Made by a program: the position numbers and the translations under genes. From Mycobacterium sp. Root265 (lineage in GTDB: Bacteria; Actinomycetota; Actinomycetes; Mycobacteriales; Mycobacteriaceae), in NCBI RefSeq assembly GCF_001428895.1, contig NZ_LMJA01000002.1:294183-358182 (forward strand): a stretch of DNA of 64,000 bases, written 5' to 3'. Shown in pieces: positions 1 to 10,096 of this stretch. Below the pieces are notes generated by a model that worked only from the letters and a program-made list of their open reading frames with translations, ran no database searches and had not been told where the DNA came from. Position 1 is the first letter of the stretch; each line of letters opens with the position of its first letter.

Positions 1-387
1 ATCGCGGGGGAGCCGACCACCTCACCGGCGCTGCTGAGCGAGGCCATCGTCAAGACGATCTTCTACGCGGGCATCGCCACGCTGGTGGTGGCGCCGCTGG
101 CGCTGCCGGGACCCACCCGGGCCGGGGACCGTTGGGGCGAGCGGAGCGACGGGGAAAAGGCCGGCTGGTATTCGCGGATTCTGGCCAGCAGGCCGATGGT
201 GTTCCTCGGCGAGATCTCCTATGAGATCTTCCTGATCCACCTTGTCATCATGGAACTGGTGATGGTCGAGATCCTGCGCGACCCCGTCTACACCGGATCG
301 ATGACGGCGCTGTTCCTCGGCACCATGGTGGCGACCGTCCCGCTGGCCTGGTTGCTGCACCGCTTCACCCGGGTACGCGATCGCTAG
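1..387 (+). CDS. Acyltransferase-3 family membrane protein, C-terminal part
   Basis: The frame is open from the first base, so the N-terminus lies outside the window; 128 residues are visible. Hydrophobic segments near residues 18-38, 62-85 and 95-115, with the sequence LGEISYEIFLIH before the penultimate helix, are typical of the OafA/YrhL (Acyl_transf_3) family. Such multi-pass membrane enzymes move acetyl or other acyl groups onto envelope glycans or lipids. The catalytic His near the N-terminus is not visible, so activity and substrate cannot be judged. It is followed by an IdeR box and an iron gene but is not obviously part of that unit. Confidence 0.75.
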   Translation: MAGEPTTSPALLSEAIVKTIFYAGIATLVVAPLALPGPTRAGDRWGERSDGEKAGWYSRILASRPMVFLGEISYEIFLIHLVIMELVMVEILRDPVYTGSMTALFLGTMVATVPLAWLLHRFTRVRDR

Positions 388-406
388 CGACCTCCTCGGC
401 ATTAAC

Positions 407-425
407 TTAGGGTAAGCTAACCTAA
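407..425. promoter_or_regulatory. IdeR/DtxR-type iron box upstream of the siderophore-interacting protein
   Basis: The 19-mer TTAGGGTAAGCTAACCTAA matches the IdeR consensus TWAGGTWAGSCTWACCTWA at all but one or two positions. It ends 19 bases before the ATG of the downstream gene. It is expected to bind iron-loaded IdeR and repress that gene when iron is plentiful. Confidence 0.9.
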
Positions 426-444
426 GTTGAACCGAGGAGGGGTG

Positions 445-1158
445 ATGATCGATCTCAAGCCGCAACGCGGTATCGAGGGCGTGCTGGTCAAACTGTGGCG
501 GGGCGGCGACTATGAACTCACGGTCACCGGCCGCACGGAGATCACCCCGAACTTCCTGCGCCTGCACTTCACCGGCCCCGAACTGCTCACCGAGCGTTCG
601 ATCCACCCGACGATGTGGGTCCGCGGCTGGTTCCCGGACGGCTCGCGTTCACATCAGCGCGGCTACACCCTGGTCAATCCGGATCCCGAGGCCGGCACCG
701 TCGACATCGACTTCGCCATGCACGAGGGGGTCGCCACGCGCTGGGCGCGCGAGGCGCAGCCCGGTGACACCCTGGAGGTGACGGTGCTGGGCAGCGATTT
801 CGCCGTGCCGGAACCGGCGCCGGCCGGGTACGTCATCGTCGGCGACACCGCGTCGCTGCCGGCCATCAACTCCCTGCTGGAGGCGATCGGCGATGCCCCC
901 GCGCAGGTGTTCCTGGAGTCCTCGCATGACGATGATCGCGAATTGCCCACCGGCAGAGCCGATGTGACGTGGGTGGACCGCACGGACGACGGTGGCGCGC
1001 TGGTCGACGCGGTGACCGCGGCGGCTTTCGATGCGCCGGACCATTTCGGCTGGGTGGCCTGTGACAACCGGACCACCCGGGCGGTCGCCCGGGTGCTGCG
1101 CGACGACTACAAGATCCCGCGCAAAGCGGTGAAGGCCCGTGCCTACTGGGCGGCCTGA
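445..1158 (+). CDS. Siderophore-interacting protein (ViuB-like FAD-dependent ferric-siderophore reductase)
   Basis: A 237-residue protein of the SIP family, which uses FAD and NAD(P)H to reduce ferric iron bound to siderophores in the cytoplasm. The FAD-binding R-x-Y-T motif is RGYT at about residues 72-75. A nucleotide-binding segment VGDTASLPAINSL follows near 132, and the C-terminus has the family signature KAVKARAYW. Start: an in-frame TTG at 427 directly follows the iron box and lacks a Shine-Dalgarno, while ATG 445 follows GAGGAGGGG at 434-442 (GTG 442 is possible). An IdeR box at 407-425 indicates iron repression. The same fold forms the N-terminus of IrtA in this window. The last 16 bases overlap the convergent TetR gene. 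Confidence 0.9.
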   Translation: MIDLKPQRGIEGVLVKLWRGGDYELTVTGRTEITPNFLRLHFTGPELLTERSIHPTMWVRGWFPDGSRSHQRGYTLVNPDPEAGTVDIDFAMHEGVATRWAREAQPGDTLEVTVLGSDFAVPEPAPAGYVIVGDTASLPAINSLLEAIGDAPAQVFLESSHDDDRELPTGRADVTWVDRTDDGGALVDAVTAAAFDAPDHFGWVACDNRTTRAVARVLRDDYKIPRKAVKARAYWAA

Positions 1159-1718
1159 GGCGCCGCCGCCACCAGTGGCACCACGAAGGTCTCGAGCATC
1201 ACGCGTTCGTCGGCGGCATCGTGGCCGGGGAATTGCAGCAGCGAGATCAGTACCCGCACCAGCCAGCGCGCGCGCATCTCGACGTCGGTCTGATCGCCCA
1301 TCGAGGCCAGGAACCCCTGCACCAGGGCTTTGATCACCTCCGAGCGTTCGGCCATCTCGCCACCGATCGGGCGGGCGGTGCTGGCGAACCATGAAGCGAG
1401 CGCCGGGGTTTCACGCACCCGCTGCAGCGCGGCCAGTGCACCTTCGATGACCCTCTGCTGCGGATCGGTCACCCCGGTCAGTCGTTCGCCGATCTCACCG
1501 AACAGCCGATGGGTCTCCCGGTGTACGTAGGCGGTGTAGAGCACGTCCCGGTTCTCGAAGTAGCGGTACAGCGTGGCACGCGAACAGCCTGCAGCGCGGG
1601 CGATCTCGTTCATCCCCACCGCCGCGGCATCGTGCTCGGTGAACAGGTCCTCGGCGGCGTCCAGGATGCGTTCGGCGGCGGCTTCGGTGCGTCGCTCGGC
1701 CAGCCAGTCGGTACCCAT
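1143..1718 (-). CDS. TetR/AcrR-family transcriptional regulator
   Basis: A 191-residue one-domain repressor. The N-terminal helix-turn-helix at about residues 33-55 includes AARAAGCSRATLYRYF-like sequence (seen as IARAAGCSRATLYRYFENR), the classic TetR recognition helix. The C-terminal ligand-binding domain has no assignable inducer. The start is the ATG at 1718, which shares its A with the TGA of the upstream P450 gene (TGATG), so the two are translationally coupled. A longer upstream start would intrude into the P450 and is rejected. It probably controls its own P450 operon, and an inverted repeat at 2932-2961 is a candidate operator. The 3' end overlaps the convergent SIP gene. Confidence 0.9.
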   Translation of the reverse strand: MGTDWLAERRTEAAAERILDAAEDLFTEHDAAAVGMNEIARAAGCSRATLYRYFENRDVLYTAYVHRETHRLFGEIGERLTGVTDPQQRVIEGALAALQRVRETPALASWFASTARPIGGEMAERSEVIKALVQGFLASMGDQTDVEMRARWLVRVLISLLQFPGHDAADERVMLETFVVPLVAAAPQAAQ

Positions 1719-2953
1719 CAGGTCACTGTAAAGGGCACCGACAGCGGGCGTCGCACATAGCCGCCGCCGGCCCACACGACGTTGTCCTCGTCGACCTCGA
1801 AATCCGGTATGCGGGTAAGCAGTTCCTCCAGCGCGACGCGCGACTGCATGCGGGCGGCCGCCGCGCCCAGGCAGTGGTGCGCGCCGTGGCTGAAGGTCAG
1901 GATGTTGCGCGGCTTGCGGGTGATGTCGAGTTCGGCGGCATCCGGGCCGTACTGGCGTTCGTCACGATTGCCGGAGCCGTACAACAGCAGCACCCGGCGC
2001 CCGGCCGGAATGGTGGTCTCGGCGACGGTGACATCGCGGGTGACGGTGCGGGCCAGGCCCTGTACCGGCGAGGTGAGCCGCAGGAACTCGTCGACGGAAT
2101 CCGGGATCAGGTCTGGGTTTTCGACCAGCATGCGGCGCTGCCCGGGGTTGCGGTGCAGCAGTTGCACCGATCCGCCCAGCATCCCGGTCGTGGTGTCATT
2201 ACCTCCGGTCACCATCGTGAAGGTGAACGCCAGGATGGACAACACGCCGGCGATGTCACCGTCGGCGCCCACACCGGCGGCGACCAGATGCGACACGGTG
2301 TCGTCGGCCGGTTCGACGCGCCGGCGCTCGATGAGCGCGGTGAAGTACGCCATCATCCCGCCGAGGGCATCGCCGAGGGTTTCCAGCGCCCCGCCGATAC
2401 CGCCCTCGGAGGTATTGGCCGCCACGATCGCATCGGTCCAGCCGTCGAACTGGCCGCGGTCCTCCTCGGGCACACCCAGGTAGTGCGCCACCACCATGGA
2501 CGGCAGCGGTTTGAACAGTTCCGCCACGATGTCCCCGCCGCCGTTCGCACGCAACCCCTCGATGCGTTCGATGACGTACTCGCGGACCTTGGGCTCCACG
2601 GACTCCACCTGCCGTGGGGTGAACCCGCGCGAGACGAGCTTGCGGAACTCGGTGTGCACCGGCGGATCCTGCATCACCATGGGCGGATTGTCGGCCAGGC
2701 CGATCATCTCCAGCTCGCCGTAGTTGACGGTGAGACCCTGCGCGGAGGAGAAGGTCTGATGGTCGCGCGCGGCGGTGAAGATGTCGGCGTGCCGGGACAT
2801 CACGTAGTAGTCGCCGGCCGGATCCGGTGTCGCGACGTGATGCACCGGGTCGTGATCGCGCAGCGCGCGGTACATGCCGAATGGGTCCGGCCAGCTTTCT
2901 GGGGTGCCGAGCTGGAACACGGCCGGCGCTCCATGAGACAGATCTGTTGTCAT
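1718..2953 (-). CDS. Cytochrome P450
   Basis: A 411-residue class I bacterial P450, a soluble haem monooxygenase needing ferredoxin and reductase partners not found nearby. The haem-ligand loop is FSHGAHHCLG with the thiolate Cys near residue 361. The I-helix oxygen-activation motif is GGNDTTT near 250, and the K-helix E-x-x-R appears as EFLR near 290. It is first in a two-gene minus-strand unit with the TetR regulator. A TTGACA box at 2983-2988 with 17-bp spacing to a weak -10 at 2960-2965 puts transcription start near the ATG, so the mRNA may be leaderless. CYP subfamily and substrate cannot be assigned. Confidence 0.92.
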   Translation of the reverse strand: MTTDLSHGAPAVFQLGTPESWPDPFGMYRALRDHDPVHHVATPDPAGDYYVMSRHADIFTAARDHQTFSSAQGLTVNYGELEMIGLADNPPMVMQDPPVHTEFRKLVSRGFTPRQVESVEPKVREYVIERIEGLRANGGGDIVAELFKPLPSMVVAHYLGVPEEDRGQFDGWTDAIVAANTSEGGIGGALETLGDALGGMMAYFTALIERRRVEPADDTVSHLVAAGVGADGDIAGVLSILAFTFTMVTGGNDTTTGMLGGSVQLLHRNPGQRRMLVENPDLIPDSVDEFLRLTSPVQGLARTVTRDVTVAETTIPAGRRVLLLYGSGNRDERQYGPDAAELDITRKPRNILTFSHGAHHCLGAAAARMQSRVALEELLTRIPDFEVDEDNVVWAGGGYVRRPLSVPFTVT

Positions 2954-2961
2954 GTCTCATG
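2932..2961. promoter_or_regulatory. Inverted repeat at the P450 start, candidate TetR operator
   Basis: Perfect 9-bp arms CATGAGACA (2932-2940) and TGTCTCATG (2953-2961) flank a 12-bp spacer. A nested palindrome ACAGATCTGT lies at 2938-2947. The right arm covers the P450 start codon and lies just downstream of the predicted promoter, where a repressor would block initiation. Binding by the operon's own TetR protein is inferred. Confidence 0.5.
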
Positions 2962-2977
2962 ACTACGACAAATGAAG

Positions 2978-4138
2978 CTAACTGTCAAGGGTGCGTAGTC
3001 GCGTGGCGCCGCAGCGCGACAGCGGACCCGCGGACCCATTCCGCTGGTCCGACAGGGATCGCGCACCGTGCACCGCAGCGCACGCGAGCTCCTGGCGATC
3101 GCCGGCCGAGGCGAGCCGCGCCGGACTGCCCAGCGACACCTCGCGACGCTGCAGCGGCGCACTCCCGGTGAGGACCAGGACGACCGCGAAACCGTCGTGA
3201 TCACCTGTCGTCGTGGTGGGGTTGTTGTAGGCATTTTCCAGTGGTACGAGCCCGCCGTAGGTGGCCTGGCCGCCCGAGATCAGCGCCGTCGCCAGCGCAT
3301 CGCGCGCCTCGTTGGACGACACATAAACGTGGCCGGGCAGCAGTCCGGTGAAGCCGACCTGCTCGGTGCTGAAGGCGCCGCTCCAGACGAAGCCGGCGTC
3401 GGTCTGGATCGGGTCGGGCCCGAAGAACCGGCCGTGATCGTTGCGGAACAGGAAGAAATTGTCGGAGTAGGCCAGCAGCGGACCCTTGGGCTTCTGCCCG
3501 TAGGTCACCCCGTCGATGTTGCCGCGGAATCCGCCGCTGTGCAGGGGCTGCGCAGGAAACCGGGAGCGCAGCATCGCATTGTTGAGTCCACGGTTGGCCT
3601 GCGCGCTCGTCGTCGAATGCGGGTCGACAATGATGACGTTGACGGTCTCCAGCAACTTCTTGCCGCCGTAGCGTTTGCCGCCCCAATCCGCGATCTGGCC
3701 GTTCATCTTCAGCATCCACTTGCCGATATCCCCGAAGGGGGTGGTGACGGCATCCGCTGGTGTGGGAGCCGGGGGATCGGCGATGGCCGCGGTCGCCGGT
3801 TCGTCTGATTCCGGTTCGGCCAGCGCGGTCGCTGCGCGGGATGGTGCGGCGGGCGCCGTCCGTGCGCGGCGCGATTCGTTCCCATCCCCCGGGCCGGCGG
3901 ACCCCGCGGTGGCCGTCAGGCTGCGGCGCACGCCGGGCTTGGTGGTCGAGGCGTGGGTGGCCGCGGGTCTGCTGGTCGAGGGGGAGGCCGAGCTGTCGGC
4001 CGACGTGCCGCCCCCGGCGGGGCTGTCCGCGTAGGCGATGCCGGTGCCGCCGGCAATGCCCGCGCCGATACCGAGGGCCACCGCCAACGATCCGATGAAA
4101 CCAACCCGCACCGAGGTGCCGCGCCCGCCTATGGCCAT
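2978..4138 (-). CDS. Secreted protein of unknown function with Ser/Thr/Pro/Ala-rich linker
   Basis: I do not recognise a characterised family. The 386-residue product starts MAIGGRG, then has a hydrophobic segment (about residues 12-34) ending in AYADS, a typical mycobacterial Sec signal peptide. A low-complexity Ala/Ser/Thr/Pro region runs to about residue 135. The folded part that follows is rich in Gly and aromatics, with stretches such as [13 protein letters not shown] and [17 protein letters not shown] 4138 is preceded by GGGGAGG at suitable spacing; longer starts lack this. It is divergent from irtA, whose IdeR box lies about 110 bases away in the shared upstream region, so iron control is possible. 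The last 70 or so residues are basic and low in predicted structure. Confidence 0.75.
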   Translation of the reverse strand: MAIGGRGTSVRVGFIGSLAVALGIGAGIAGGTGIAYADSPAGGGTSADSSASPSTSRPAATHASTTKPGVRRSLTATAGSAGPGDGNESRRARTAPAAPSRAATALAEPESDEPATAAIADPPAPTPADAVTTPFGDIGKWMLKMNGQIADWGGKRYGGKKLLETVNVIIVDPHSTTSAQANRGLNNAMLRSRFPAQPLHSGGFRGNIDGVTYGQKPKGPLLAYSDNFFLFRNDHGRFFGPDPIQTDAGFVWSGAFSTEQVGFTGLLPGHVYVSSNEARDALATALISGGQATYGGLVPLENAYNNPTTTTGDHDGFAVVLVLTGSAPLQRREVSLGSPARLASAGDRQELACAAVHGARSLSDQRNGSAGPLSRCGATRLRTLDS

Positions 4139-4247
4139 ATCGATCACCCTCCCCGCGGGGAGCCTATCCGGGTTTTCCGTCGCAGGAATGGCTGTTGAGC
4201 AAAGATTCGGCGGCGGACGACCGGTCACCGGGGGCACCACCCGCGAA

Positions 4248-4266
4248 CCGGGTAAGGCTAGCCTTA
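4248..4266. promoter_or_regulatory. IdeR iron box upstream of irtA
   Basis: CCGGGTAAGGCTAGCCTTA agrees with 15 of 19 positions of the IdeR consensus. It lies 42 bases before the irtA ATG and also within the leader region divergent to the secreted-protein gene. The arms differ from consensus mainly at the outer left edge. Confidence 0.8.
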
Positions 4267-4308
4267 GCCCAGATGTTTGCAGTACCCGAGACGGGGAGGA
4301 GATCGCCG

Positions 4309-6876
4309 ATGGCCCGCGGATTCCAGGGCGTGATGATGCGCGGTTTCGGCGCGCGTGACCACGAGGTCACCGTGCTGGGCACCGAGCGGCTCGCGCCGCA
4401 CTGCCTGCGGATCCGGATGGTGTCGCCCACGGTGTTCGAGGACGCGAACGCCGACCCGACGTCCTGGCTGCGATTCTGGTTCCCCGACCCCGAGGGCAGC
4501 GACACCGAATTCCAGCGGGCCTACACGATCTCGGAGTCCGACCCCGAGACCGGACACTTCGCGGTGGATGTGGTGCTGCACGAACCGGCCGGGCCCGCCT
4601 CGACATGGGCGGCCACCGTGGAGCCCGGCACCACCATCGCGGTGATGGTGATGGGATCCAAGGGGTTCTCGGTGCCCGAGGCCGTCGAGGACCGGCCGGC
4701 CGGTTACCTGCTCATCGGAGACGCGGCCTCACAGCCCGCCATCAATGGCATCATCGGCGCTGTCCCGCACGACATCCCGATCGAGCTCTACCTCGAGCAG
4801 CACCATGACGACGATGCGCTGATTCCGCTCGCCGAGCACCCGCGGCTGACCGTGCACCGGATCGCCCATCGGGACGCGGAGTCCCTGGCGGCCGCCGTCG
4901 AGTCCCGTGACTGGTCCAACTGGTACGCCTGGGCCGGGCCGGAAGCCGGTGTCCTCAAACACCTGCGCACCCGGTTGCGGGACGAGTTCGGCTTCCCCAA
5001 GCAGGAGATCCACGCCCAGGCGTACTGGACCGAGGGTCGCGCCATGGGCAGCAAACGTGGCGATGACACACCGGCCGTTCCCACACCCCAGCCCAAAGCC
5101 GCACCCGCCGCCGCACCCGCCGTCGTCGCCCCGACGGGTACCTGGCGGGCACAGGCGGCCGGCCGGCTGCTGGCCCCGCTGAAGAACACACTGATCATCT
5201 CCGGTGTGCTGCAGGCCCTGATCACCCTGATCGAACTCGCACCGTTCGTGCTGCTGGTCGAACTGGCCCGGCTGCTGCTCATCGGCGCGGACTCCGACCA
5301 GCTGTGGGACCTCGGCATCGCCGCGGTCGCGCTGCTGGGCACCGGGACCTTCCTGACCGCCGCACTGGCGCTGTGGCTGCACCGCGTGGACGCGCACTTC
5401 GCCCGCGAACTCCGCGGACAGCTCCTGACCAAGATGTCGCGGCTTCCTTTGGGCTGGTTCACCGCCCGCGGATCCGGGTCCATCAAACAGCTGGTCCAGG
5501 ACGACACCCTCTCGCTGCACTACCTGATCACCCATGCCATCCCCGACGCGGTCGCGGCGGTGATCGCCCCCGTCGCGGTGCTGGTCTATCTGTTCGTCGT
5601 CGACTGGCGTATCGCGCTGGCGCTGTTCGGTCCGGTGCTGGCCTACCTGGTGCTGATGTCGGTCATGTCCATCCAGTCGGGCAGCAAGATCGTCGCCGCC
5701 CCCCGCTGGGCGGAGCGGATGAACGGCGAAGCCGGGGCCTATCTGGAAGGCCAGCCGGTGGTGCGTATCTTCGGCGGTGCCGCCTCGTCGAGCTTCCGCA
5801 ACCGGCTCGACGACTACATCGGCTTCCTGGTCGACTGGCAGCGACCCTTCGTCGGCAAGAAGACCCTGATGGATCTGGTCACCCGGCCCACCACCTTCCT
5901 CTGGCTGATCATGATCGTGGGCACCCCGCTGGTGGTGAGCGGCCGGATGGACCCGGTGAACCTGCTGCCGTTCCTGTTGCTGGGCACCACCTTCGGGGCC
6001 CGGCTGCTCGGCATCGGCTACGGGCTCGGCGGCATCCAGGGCGGCATGCTGGCCGCCCGGCGGGTCCAGAGCGTGCTCGACGAACCCGAGCTGACGGTGC
6101 GCGAGGGCTCCGCACCCGGCACGGCCGACGGCACCGTGGTCTTCTCCGGTGTCACCTTCGGGTACCGCCCCGAGGTGCCCGTCATCAAGAACGTCAGCCT
6201 GACGCTGCGTCCGGGCACGGTGGCCGCGCTGGTCGGTCCGTCGGGTTCGGGCAAGTCCACCCTGGCCGCGCTGCTGGCACGGTTCCACGATGTGCAGCAG
6301 GGGGCCATCAGCGTCGGCGGCGCGGACATCCGGACCTTGTCCGCCGACGAGTTGTACCGCCGAATCGGCTTCGTACTCCAGGAAACTCAGCTGGTGCACG
6401 GCAGCGCCGCCGAGAACATCGCACTGGCACAACCGGATGCCGGCGTCGAGGCGATCACCGCGGCCGCCCGGGACGCCCAGATCCACGAACGCATCGAACG
6501 GCTGCCCGACGGGTACGACACCGTGCTCGGCGCGGCCGCCGGTCTGTCCGGTGGTGAGCGTCAACGGCTGACCATCGCGCGGGCCATCCTCGCCGACACC
6601 CCGGTGCTGATCCTCGACGAGGCCACCGCCTTCGCCGACCCGGAATCGGAATACCTTGTCCAGCAGGCACTGAACCGGTTGACCAGGGACCGCACGGTGC
6701 TGGTCATCGCGCACCGCCTGCACACCATCACACACGCCGATCAGATCGTCGTGCTCGACGACGGTGAGATCGCCGAGACCGGCACCCACGAGGATCTGCT
6801 TGCCGCCGGTGGCCGGTACCGGGCGCTCTGGGATTCCGGCCGATCGGTCACCGCGGGACAGGAGGCGACCCGATGA
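4309..6876 (+). CDS. irtA: IrtA: siderophore-reducing ABC importer subunit with fused SIP domain
   Basis: An 855-residue inner-membrane protein. It pairs with IrtB to import ferric mycobactin/carboxymycobactin and reduce the iron. Domains in order: an N-terminal SIP flavin reductase domain with the FAD motif RAYT near residue 70; a Pro/Ala linker around 255-278; an exporter-fold membrane domain about 285-600; and an ATPase with Walker [10 protein letters not shown] near 643, signature LSGGERQR near 746 and Walker B VLILDEAT near 766. Upstream in-frame ATGs fall before or within the IdeR box region, whereas ATG 4309 follows GGGGAGGAG at 4293-4301. It overlaps irtB by ATGA. Repression by iron-IdeR is expected. 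Length and order match M. tuberculosis IrtA as recalled. Confidence 0.96.
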   Translation: MARGFQGVMMRGFGARDHEVTVLGTERLAPHCLRIRMVSPTVFEDANADPTSWLRFWFPDPEGSDTEFQRAYTISESDPETGHFAVDVVLHEPAGPASTWAATVEPGTTIAVMVMGSKGFSVPEAVEDRPAGYLLIGDAASQPAINGIIGAVPHDIPIELYLEQHHDDDALIPLAEHPRLTVHRIAHRDAESLAAAVESRDWSNWYAWAGPEAGVLKHLRTRLRDEFGFPKQEIHAQAYWTEGRAMGSKRGDDTPAVPTPQPKAAPAAAPAVVAPTGTWRAQAAGRLLAPLKNTLIISGVLQALITLIELAPFVLLVELARLLLIGADSDQLWDLGIAAVALLGTGTFLTAALALWLHRVDAHFARELRGQLLTKMSRLPLGWFTARGSGSIKQLVQDDTLSLHYLITHAIPDAVAAVIAPVAVLVYLFVVDWRIALALFGPVLAYLVLMSVMSIQSGSKIVAAPRWAERMNGEAGAYLEGQPVVRIFGGAASSSFRNRLDDYIGFLVDWQRPFVGKKTLMDLVTRPTTFLWLIMIVGTPLVVSGRMDPVNLLPFLLLGTTFGARLLGIGYGLGGIQGGMLAARRVQSVLDEPELTVREGSAPGTADGTVVFSGVTFGYRPEVPVIKNVSLTLRPGTVAALVGPSGSGKSTLAALLARFHDVQQGAISVGGADIRTLSADELYRRIGFVLQETQLVHGSAAENIALAQPDAGVEAITAAARDAQIHERIERLPDGYDTVLGAAAGLSGGERQRLTIARAILADTPVLILDEATAFADPESEYLVQQALNRLTRDRTVLVIAHRLHTITHADQIVVLDDGEIAETGTHEDLLAAGGRYRALWDSGRSVTAGQEATR

Positions 6877-8612
6877 TCCGCACCCTGCTGGCGCTCATCC
6901 CCGGAGACCGGCGCGGCCGGGTCTGGCTGTACACCGTGCTCGCCATTTTCTCGGTGCTGCTGCGCGCGGTCGGTGTCGTGCTGCTGGTGCCCTTGGTGGC
7001 AGCACTGTTCAGCGACACCCCGGCCGACGCGTGGCCGTGGCTGGGCTGGCTCACGGCGCTGACGGTGACCGGCTGGGTGGTCGACACCACCACCGCGCGA
7101 CTGGGCTTCGACATCGGCTTCGCGGTGCTCGACGGCACCCAGCACGATATGGCCGACCGGCTGCCGAACATCAAGCTGGACTGGCTGACTCACGAGAACA
7201 CCGCCACCGCCCGGCAGGCGATCGCGGCGACCGGTCCCGAACTCGTCGGCCTGGTGGTGAATCTGTTGACCCCGCTGATCGGTGCGGTGCTGTTACCCGC
7301 GGCCATCGCGGTGGCGCTGCTGGCGGTGTCGGTCCCGCTCGGACTGGCGGCTCTCGCCGGGGTGATGATCCTGCTCGGTGCGTTGTGGCTGGCCGGACGG
7401 CTGAGCAGGACCGCGGACCGGGTTGCGGGGGAGGCCAATTCGGCGTTCACCGAACGCATCATCGAGTTCGCCCGGACCCAGCAGGCGTTGCGTGCGGCCC
7501 GTCGCGTCGAACCGGCCCGCAGCCTGGTCGGCACGGCGCTGGAGTCTCAGCACGGCGCCAGTCTGCGGCTGCTGACCATGCAGATCCCCGGGCAGGTGCT
7601 GTTCAGCCTGGCCAGCCAGCTCGCGCTCATCGTGTTCGCCGCGGCGACCACCATGTTGACGATGCGCGGGGATCTCACTGTCCCGGAAGCCATTGCGCTG
7701 ATCGTCGTCATCGCCCGCTATCTGGAACCCTTCGCCGTGCTCAGCGAACTGTCCGGGGCGCTGGAGTCCACTCGCGCGACGCTGGCGAGGATTCAGCAGG
7801 TGCTCGACGCACCCACCCGCTCGGCCGGTACCGCCGCGCTCACCGATGCCGGTGGGTCACCGCGGATCGTCTTCGACGACGTCACGTTCAGCTACGGGGG
7901 TGAACCGGTGCTGCAAGACCTCAGCTTCGCGCTGGAACCCGGCACCACGACGGCCATCGTCGGACCCTCCGGATCGGGAAAGAGCACCATCCTCGGGCTG
8001 ATCGCCGGACTGCACGAGCCCGACCGGGGCCACGTGCTGTTCGGAGATGTCGACCTGGCCACCGTGGGACCCGAGGCCCGCCGCGCCGCGGTGAGCGTGG
8101 TCTTTCAGCACCCCTACCTGTTCGACGGGTCGCTGCGCGACAACATCCTCGTCGGTGACCCGGGCGCCGATGCCGACACGTTGGCCGGCGCCACCCGGCT
8201 GGCCCGGGTGGACGAGTTGTCCGCCCGGTTGCCCGACGGGGAGCAGACCGCGGTCGGGGAGGCCGGGTCGGCGCTGTCCGGCGGTGAGCGTCAACGCGTC
8301 AGCATTGCCCGCGCGCTGGTCAAACCGGCCCCGGTCCTGCTGGTCGACGAGGCCACCAGCGCGCTGGACACCGAGAACGAAGCGGCCGTCGTCGACGCAC
8401 TCACCGCCGACCTGCGCCCGCGCACCCGGGTGATCGTCGCGCACCGGCTGGCCAGCATCCGGCACGCCGACCGGGTGCTGTTCGTCGACGGAGGTCGCAT
8501 CGTCGAGGACGGCACCATCGACGAACTGCTGGCCGAGGGGGGCCCGCACCACCGGTTCCGGGAGTTCTGGAGTCAGCAGCACGCCGCGGCCGACTGGCAG
8601 ATCACCGTCTGA
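6873..8612 (+). CDS. irtB: IrtB: partner half-transporter of the siderophore importer
   Basis: A 579-residue half-ABC transporter with an exporter-type fold. About six membrane helices fill residues 15-310 and the ATPase follows. Walker [10 protein letters not shown] is near 364, the signature LSGGERQR near 468 and Walker B VLLVDEAT near 489. It has no SIP domain, as expected for IrtB. Translation is coupled to irtA through a 4-base ATGA overlap, so the two are made together to form the heterodimer. No second iron box was seen, and expression should follow the irtA promoter. Confidence 0.96.
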   Translation: MIRTLLALIPGDRRGRVWLYTVLAIFSVLLRAVGVVLLVPLVAALFSDTPADAWPWLGWLTALTVTGWVVDTTTARLGFDIGFAVLDGTQHDMADRLPNIKLDWLTHENTATARQAIAATGPELVGLVVNLLTPLIGAVLLPAAIAVALLAVSVPLGLAALAGVMILLGALWLAGRLSRTADRVAGEANSAFTERIIEFARTQQALRAARRVEPARSLVGTALESQHGASLRLLTMQIPGQVLFSLASQLALIVFAAATTMLTMRGDLTVPEAIALIVVIARYLEPFAVLSELSGALESTRATLARIQQVLDAPTRSAGTAALTDAGGSPRIVFDDVTFSYGGEPVLQDLSFALEPGTTTAIVGPSGSGKSTILGLIAGLHEPDRGHVLFGDVDLATVGPEARRAAVSVVFQHPYLFDGSLRDNILVGDPGADADTLAGATRLARVDELSARLPDGEQTAVGEAGSALSGGERQRVSIARALVKPAPVLLVDEATSALDTENEAAVVDALTADLRPRTRVIVAHRLASIRHADRVLFVDGGRIVEDGTIDELLAEGGPHHRFREFWSQQHAAADWQITV

Positions 8613-8672
8613 ACCGACTCGAATAGCCGCAATTTCGTCCGCGCGCGGCGTCGATTGGGGAAGGTGGTCTGC

Positions 8673-10094
8673 ATGCGCCAATACCTGAAGTTCTTCATCG
8701 ACGGTGACTGGGTCGACCCGATACAGCCCGCGACCCTCGACGTCGACAACCCGCGCACCGAGCAGGTGTCGGGCCGGATCGCGCTCGGATCGGCCGCCGA
8801 TGTGGACAAGGCCGTGCGGGCCGCCCGGGCGGCCTTCCCGGCCTGGTCGGTGACCAGCCGCGAGGACCGGCTGGCCGTGCTGGGCGCCATCCTCGCCGAG
8901 TACCAGAAGCGCATGGGCGACCTGGCCGAAGCGGTCGCCGAGGAGATGGGTGCCCCGCCCGGGCTGGCCGGCGGCCCGCAGGTCAACCTGGGCCTGGGCC
9001 ACCTCGCCGCGGCCATCGAGGCCCTCACGAACTTCGAGTTCGAGTCCGACCGTGGCGCCACCCGGGTGATCAAGGAGCCGATCGGGGTCTGTGGGCTCAT
9101 CACGCCCTGGAACTGGCCGCTGAACCAGATCGCGGCCAAGGTGTATCCGGCGCTTGCCGCGGGCTGCACCATGGTGCTCAAACCGTCCGAGGTGGCCCCC
9201 TACTCCGGTCAGATCTTCACCGAGATCATCAGCGCCGCAGGCCTTCCCGCCGGTGTCTACAACATGGTCTTCGGTGACGGCCCCGGTGTCGGTGCGGCCA
9301 TCTCCGGTCATCCCGACATCGACATGGTGTCCTTCACCGGGTCCACCCGCGCCGGTATCGAGGTCGCCCGCAACGCCGCGCCCACCGTGAAGCGGGTGAG
9401 CCAGGAACTCGGCGGGAAGAGCCCGAACATCGTGCTCGACGATGACGCGTTCGCCAAGGGGGTGGCCGCCGGTGTCTCGGCGATGATGCTCAACAGCGGC
9501 CAGAGCTGTAATGCCCCCTCGCGCATGCTCGTGCCGAACTCCAGGATGGATGAGGCGGTGGCGATCGCCCGGGAGGTCGGCGCCGCGGTCACGGTCGGCG
9601 ATCTGGAGGACAAGACGGCCATCGGGCCGGTCGCCTCCAAAATCCAGTTCGACAAGATTCAGGGGCTCATCCAGCAGGGCATCGATGCCGGCGCCGATCT
9701 GGTCGTCGGCGGTACCGGGCGCCCCGACGGGCTGGACACCGGGTACTACGTGCGGCCCACCGTGTTCGCGAACGTCAAGAACGACATGGTGATCGCCCGG
9801 GAGGAGATCTTCGGCCCGGTGCTCTGCATCCTGGGTTACGACGATCTCGATCAGGCCATCGAGATCGCCAACGACACCGATTACGGTCTGGCGGGCTACG
9901 TCTGGGCCGGTGACATCGAGAAGGCCCGCGAGGTGGCGCGCCGGATCCGCGCCGGCTCGGTGGCCATCAACCACGCCTTCGATATCGCCGCACCGTTCGG
10001 CGGGTACAAGTCCAGCGGCAACGGCCGCGAGTGGGGCGATTTCGGCTTCCACGAATACCTGGAGGTGAAGGCCGCCCTGGGCTACGCGGGTTAG
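8673..10094 (+). CDS. Aldehyde dehydrogenase, NAD(P)-dependent
   Basis: A 473-residue ALDH-superfamily enzyme oxidising an aldehyde to the acid. Visible features are the nucleotide-fold motif TPWNWPLNQ, the general-base Glu in QELGGKSP near residue 245 and the nucleophilic Cys in NSGQSCNAPSR near 279. ATG 8673 (MRQYLKFF) is preceded by GGGGAAGG at 8657-8664; the in-frame TTG at 8655 overlaps that ribosome site and is rejected. It lies 60 bases after irtB on the same strand with no clear terminator between, so read-through is possible, but no link to iron is evident. The substrate is unknown. Confidence 0.92.
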   Translation: MRQYLKFFIDGDWVDPIQPATLDVDNPRTEQVSGRIALGSAADVDKAVRAARAAFPAWSVTSREDRLAVLGAILAEYQKRMGDLAEAVAEEMGAPPGLAGGPQVNLGLGHLAAAIEALTNFEFESDRGATRVIKEPIGVCGLITPWNWPLNQIAAKVYPALAAGCTMVLKPSEVAPYSGQIFTEIISAAGLPAGVYNMVFGDGPGVGAAISGHPDIDMVSFTGSTRAGIEVARNAAPTVKRVSQELGGKSPNIVLDDDAFAKGVAAGVSAMMLNSGQSCNAPSRMLVPNSRMDEAVAIAREVGAAVTVGDLEDKTAIGPVASKIQFDKIQGLIQQGIDAGADLVVGGTGRPDGLDTGYYVRPTVFANVKNDMVIAREEIFGPVLCILGYDDLDQAIEIANDTDYGLAGYVWAGDIEKAREVARRIRAGSVAINHAFDIAAPFGGYKSSGNGREWGDFGFHEYLEVKAALGYAG

Positions 10095-10096
10095 AG

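Noticed and set aside
427-444. TTG start for the siderophore-interacting protein just after the IdeR box
   Set aside because: It lacks a ribosome-binding site and partly lies in the operator; ATG 445 follows GAGGAGGGG.
4729-6789. Minus-strand frame of 686 codons opposite irtA
   Set aside because: Low-complexity Gln/His/Asp/Gly content with no family features; irtA is certain on the plus strand.
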